9,675 nt of DNA from the NCBI GenBank assembly GCA_014859615.1, contig JACUTX010000081.1, positions 1-9,675 of the forward strand. The letters run 5' to 3'. Position numbers and translations under genes: made by a program. The notes under the pieces were generated by a model. That model worked only from the letters and a program-made list of their open reading frames with translations. It searched no databases and was not told where the DNA came from. The stretch's first letter is position 1, and each line of letters starts with the position of its first letter. Positions 7,252 to 9,675 of this stretch are shown here, one piece after another. The stretch comes from Desulfuromonadales bacterium. Lineage in GTDB: Bacteria; Desulfobacterota; Desulfuromonadia; Desulfuromonadales; UBA2294.

Positions 7252-7626
7252 ATGAAACTCTTTATCATCCTCGGCAGCCTGAATGCCTTTATCGGCGTCG
7301 GACTCGGCGCTTTTGGTGCCCACGGGCTTAAAACAAAAGTGACTTCTCAGATGCTGGCGGTGTGGGAGACGGCGGTTCAGTATCATCTGATTCATGCCCT
7401 TGGTCTGCTCCTGATCGCCATTTTTTGCCAATTAATACCAGACAGTTTTCTGTTGCGAACCTCTGGCTGGCTGCTGCAGATCGGCATCGTTCTTTTCTCC
7501 GGCAGCCTCTATCTGCTGGTGTTGACCGGCACAAAGCCGATCGGCATCATCACGCCGATCGGCGGCATCGCTTTTCTGGTCGGTTGGCTGCTTCTTGCCG
7601 TCACCGCCTGGCGACAGTCCGTCTGA
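7252..7626 (+). CDS. DUF423 family small integral membrane protein (YwdK/YgdD type)
   Basis: The protein has 124 residues, the usual length of DUF423 proteins. The family motif GAFGAHGL is at residues 19-26, followed by WETAVQYHLIHALGLL (38-53) and a C-terminal PIGGIAFLVGW. Four hydrophobic segments are visible (about 4-20, 42-61, 69-92 and 98-119), so it is an inner-membrane protein. The ATG at 7252 has a strong AAGGAG ribosome binding site (7239-7244). The gene starts 56 bases after the antiporter stop and may share its transcript. The family is widespread in bacteria and its molecular function is not established; I assign none. Confidence 0.93.
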   Translation: MKLFIILGSLNAFIGVGLGAFGAHGLKTKVTSQMLAVWETAVQYHLIHALGLLLIAIFCQLIPDSFLLRTSGWLLQIGIVLFSGSLYLLVLTGTKPIGIITPIGGIAFLVGWLLLAVTAWRQSV

Positions 7627-7671
7627 AAGTTTTGTCTCTATTTAATCGATTCCGCCAGAGGAGGGAATAAA

Positions 7672-7935
7672 ATGGAGAGCGAAAAGATCAAGGTTCAGAC
7701 CGAGAGTGGTCAGACGCTTGAGGTTGTGGTCACAGATAAACAGCCTGACGTGATCTATATTGCCATCGGCGAGGGGATCAATAACGTCAAGTGTCGGCTG
7801 GTGCCGAGCCGCAACGGGCTCGCCTATGTTGGAAACGTGATGGGGCGTGAAATCATTTATGCACGGAGCGTAAAAGAGGTGAAGGCCGATATTGCACAGA
7901 GTGAGACGATGCGGTTTCAGCACAAAGTTCGCTGA
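7672..7935 (+). CDS. Small conserved-looking protein of unknown function (87 residues)
   Basis: The ATG at 7672 has an AGGAGG ribosome binding site about 9 bases upstream, which supports a real gene. The product is an 87-residue cytoplasmic-type protein with no signal peptide and no membrane segment. It is rich in predicted beta-strand (KIKVQT, TLEVVVTD, DVIYIAIG, VKCRLVPS, GLAYVGNV, EIIYA), with a short charged helix near the end (KEVKADIAQ). That strand succession suggests a small beta-barrel or sandwich. I do not recognise the family, and the single Cys gives no metal-site motif. It lies 45 bases after the DUF423 gene and 35 bases before the phosphoesterase gene, so it is probably in the same transcript. 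Confidence 0.75.
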   Translation: MESEKIKVQTESGQTLEVVVTDKQPDVIYIAIGEGINNVKCRLVPSRNGLAYVGNVMGREIIYARSVKEVKADIAQSETMRFQHKVR

Positions 7936-7960
7936 TACTTTTTTTCATGAACTTTGATTC

Positions 7961-7965
7961 AGGGG
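7961..7965 (+). promoter_or_regulatory. Ribosome binding site deciding the phosphoesterase start at 7971
   Basis: AGGGG at 7961-7965 lies 5 bases before ATG 7971. The in-frame ATG at 7947, 24 bases further upstream, is preceded by a T-run with no ribosome binding site. The shorter start also places the catalytic D-x-H motif near the N-terminus, as is normal in this family. Confidence 0.7.
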
Positions 7966-7970
7966 TTTTT

Positions 7971-8609
7971 ATGACAGTGAAAATCGGTGTAATCAGCGAT
8001 GTTCATGCAAATGCGCCTCCTTTGAATGAAGCGCTGGCACTCTTTGCCCGCGAAGGGGTTGACACCATCCTCTGTGCTGGCGATATTGCCGGTTACGGAT
8101 CCGATCTTGCGCAGACAGTTCGGCTGCTTACAGAGAGTCACTCTCTGACTGTTGCAGGGAACCATGACCTCTGGGCCCTCGATAGCTCCAATTCAGTTCT
8201 GGATGAGTCTGTCGATAGTTACTTGCGATCTTTGCCGAAGAAGCTTGAATTTTTTGTTGCGGGAAAATCTCTCTATCTGGTTCACGCCAGTCCACCTGAT
8301 TCGCAATTGAACGGCATTAAACTTTTAGACGAAAAAGGGCGTTTAATCGGGGCACAAAAAGAGTTCTGGAACGCCAGTCTGCATTCTTTTCCTTATGATC
8401 TGCTGGTGGTGGGTCACACTCATCAACTTTTTACTGAAAGGTTCGGAGATCTTCTGGTCGTGAATCCTGGCAGTACCGTCTTCAATCATAGCTGCATGAT
8501 TTTACACTTACCAGAGATGGTGGTACAGATCTTGCCGTTGTCCGGCAAAAAACCGCTTCTCGCCTGGAACTGGGGGGTGGAAGCCCAGATGACCGGCATA
8601 AGCGAGTAG
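7971..8609 (+). CDS. Metallophosphoesterase, YfcE/MJ0936-type phosphodiesterase
   Basis: From ATG 7971 the protein has 212 residues. All calcineurin-like phosphoesterase motifs are present in order: SDVHAN (D10, H12), GDIAGYG (D38), GNHD (N64, H65), VHASP (H105) and GHTH (H149, H151). NPGS follows at 165-168. These residues bind the two metal ions (commonly Mn2+ or Fe/Zn) and activate water, so the enzyme should be active. The compact single-domain length and the GHTH...NPGS ending match the YfcE and MJ0936-like phosphodiesterases, whose physiological substrates are mostly unknown. It has no signal peptide and is expected in the cytosol. Its closeness to the preceding 87-residue gene suggests co-transcription. 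The class is certain; the substrate is not. Confidence 0.92.
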   Translation: MTVKIGVISDVHANAPPLNEALALFAREGVDTILCAGDIAGYGSDLAQTVRLLTESHSLTVAGNHDLWALDSSNSVLDESVDSYLRSLPKKLEFFVAGKSLYLVHASPPDSQLNGIKLLDEKGRLIGAQKEFWNASLHSFPYDLLVVGHTHQLFTERFGDLLVVNPGSTVFNHSCMILHLPEMVVQILPLSGKKPLLAWNWGVEAQMTGISE

Positions 8610-8629
8610 AGGTGAAAATCGCTATCTCC

Positions 8630-8658
8630 TTGGTTGTTTCAGCCTGATCTGTTAGGAT
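8630..8658 (+). promoter_or_regulatory. Candidate extended -10 promoter for the SseB-like gene
   Basis: TTGGTT (8630-8635) and TAGGAT (8653-8658) are separated by 17 bases. A TG at 8650-8651 just upstream of the -10 makes it an extended -10 type. It falls in the 99-base gap before the SseB-like gene. Both hexamers are imperfect (3 of 6 and 4 of 6 to the sigma-70 consensus), so this is a suggestion only. Confidence 0.3.
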
Positions 8659-8708
8659 GCACTTTCTTTTTTTTGTCAATCGGTCCTTAAAATAGAAAGG
8701 CTTTTACT

Positions 8709-9140
8709 ATGACTCCGCTCGATAAGGCACTGAATATTCTGAAAGATGACCCGGAAAATATCGAAAACCGTCACCATTTTTACAGCCTGTTTCTTCAGAC
8801 CTCTTTTTTTATCCCGACGTTCAATGAAAAAAGTGGCGACGTGACCAAGACTGAGGATGAGGAGTTACAACCGGAAAAAGCGATGCCTTTGATCATGGAG
8901 TCTGACGGGAGTGATTTCATGATGTTGTTTGATCATGAAGACCGCGTTGTTGCCTGGGCTGAAGAGGGTGTACAGTGTATCACGCTCCCCGGTTATGCGA
9001 TTATTGCGATGACCACCGATCAGCTGCATCTGGCGATGAATATCGGCACCGATTATTCAAAACAGTTCGTCCCCGAAGAGATTAGCTGGCTTAAAGATGT
9101 CGTGAAATTAAGTGGCGAAGGTGGAGCCGGAAAAGAGTAA
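8709..9140 (+). CDS. SseB N-terminal-domain-like protein
   Basis: The protein has 143 residues and no signal peptide or membrane segment. It follows the outline of the SseB N-terminal domain: a helix with R-x-x-F-Y (residues 21-25), then the strand LQTSFFIPTF (29-38), an acidic insertion (about 44-57), PLIMESDGSDFMMLFDHEDRV (60-80, which reads as the family's pattern of a Pro-Leu strand and a Phe-Asp turn), AW at 82-83, and a closing MNIGTDYSKQFVPEEISWL (110-128) resembling the family's N-P-x-x-x-x-x-x-F-x-x-E-I-x-x-L ending. It lacks the C-terminal domain of enterobacterial SseB, so it is a stand-alone domain. Such proteins have no firmly established function outside virulence-linked SseB, and none is assigned. 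The ATG has AAAGG about 8 bases upstream. The YaeQ gene starts 35 bases after its stop, suggesting a two-gene unit. Confidence 0.72.
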   Translation: MTPLDKALNILKDDPENIENRHHFYSLFLQTSFFIPTFNEKSGDVTKTEDEELQPEKAMPLIMESDGSDFMMLFDHEDRVVAWAEEGVQCITLPGYAIIAMTTDQLHLAMNIGTDYSKQFVPEEISWLKDVVKLSGEGGAGKE

Positions 9141-9175
9141 AAGGATGCAGGAATTACGGTCTTAATGGAGAAAGA

Positions 9176-9675
9176 ATGGCCCTGTCCGCCACGATTTTTA
9201 AAGCTGAACTGCAGATTTCGGATATGGATCGCAACTACTATGGGGATCATCATCTGACCCTGGCACGGCACCCTTCTGAAACCGATGAGCGGATGATGGT
9301 GCGGCTACTCGCTTTTGCCCTGAACGCTGACGAACATCTTGCTTTTACGAAAGGGATGGGGATCGACGAACAGCCGGATCTCTGGTTGAAGAGTCTCTCC
9401 GATGAGATTGCTCTCTGGATCGATGTCGGTCTGCCGGAAGAAAAGCGGGTGCGCAAGGCATGTAATCGTGCCCAGAGGGTCTCTCTTTATCTCTACGGTG
9501 CCCGTGCTGCCGAACCATGGTGGCAGAAGAATGAACAGAAACTGCTACGTTTTCACAATTTGAGTGTGTTTCAGATTTCTGATGCGTCCTGCAACGAGAT
9601 GACTCGTTTTGTGCAACGCAGTATGCAGCTGCAGTGCATGGTACAAGATGGTGAAATCTACCTGAGTGCGGGCGA
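9176..9675 (+). CDS. yaeQ: YaeQ family protein (3' end outside window)
   Basis: The frame from ATG 9176 stays open to the window end, giving 166 residues; E. coli YaeQ has about 181, so roughly the last 15 are missing. The similarity is clear along the whole length: MALSATIFKAEL at the start, the core LTLARHPSETDERMMVRLL (27-45), DEQPDLW (64-70), LWIDVGLPEEKRVRKAC (80-96), GARAAEPWW (108-116) and QDGEIYLS (157-164). GGAG (9167-9170) precedes the start by 5 bases. YaeQ proteins have a PD-(D/E)XK nuclease-like fold; E. coli yaeQ was reported to compensate for loss of the transcription elongation factor RfaH, but the biochemical role is unsettled. The acidic residues of the core could be metal ligands, though I cannot confirm a catalytic site. 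The product is cytoplasmic. Confidence 0.93.
   Translation, partial: MALSATIFKAELQISDMDRNYYGDHHLTLARHPSETDERMMVRLLAFALNADEHLAFTKGMGIDEQPDLWLKSLSDEIALWIDVGLPEEKRVRKACNRAQRVSLYLYGARAAEPWWQKNEQKLLRFHNLSVFQISDASCNEMTRFVQRSMQLQCMVQDGEIYLSAG

Noticed and set aside
7537..7568. Repeated palindrome GCCGATCGGC within the DUF423 gene
   Set aside because: Both copies fall on the repeated Pro-Ile-Gly codons of the protein (KPIGIITPIGG). The coding sequence explains the repeat, with no sign of a recombination or operator site.

Overview
The window holds ten same-strand (+) protein-coding genes, the first and last cut by the window edges. There is no rRNA, tRNA, CRISPR array, insertion sequence or other mobile element. 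The organism looks like a Gram-negative bacterium: there is an outer-membrane barrel protein, a lipoprotein signal, secreted periplasmic proteins, and YaeQ/YrbG-type genes otherwise familiar from Proteobacteria. The mix of gene families and the roughly even base composition would fit Desulfuromonadales-type 'deltaproteobacteria', but that placement is a weak inference.

Region 1 (1-5300) is an envelope cluster in a recognisable order: the C-terminal end of a DUF1302 outer-membrane barrel-like protein, a DUF1329 periplasmic protein, a secreted YCF48-like protein built on six Asp-box repeats, and an RND/MMPL-family inner-membrane transporter. These four families recur together in many Proteobacteria. 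The natural reading is a trans-envelope system for a hydrophobic molecule: pump in the inner membrane, LolA/LolB-like carrier in the periplasm, barrel in the outer membrane, and the propeller as assembly or coupling factor. The substrate cannot be read from the sequence. A strong intrinsic terminator (1924-1957) lies between the second and third genes, only 14 bases before the third gene's start codon. The pump half may therefore be expressed by read-through at a lower level than the barrel/carrier half.

Region 2 (5301-6152) carries one unrecognised lipoprotein gene, with its own ribosome binding site and closed by a hairpin terminator with T-run. It may be an accessory to the cluster or an independent gene.

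Region 3 (6153-9675) is a run of small housekeeping-type genes: a YrbG-like Ca2+/Na+ (cation/proton) antiporter, a DUF423 membrane protein, an 87-residue protein of unknown function, a YfcE-type metallophosphoesterase, an SseB N-terminal-domain-like protein, and a YaeQ protein missing about its last 15 residues at the window edge. All intergenic gaps are shorter than 300 bases. The most interesting part of the window is the envelope cluster, its internal terminator and the adjacent unknown lipoprotein. I see no clearly unprecedented system.
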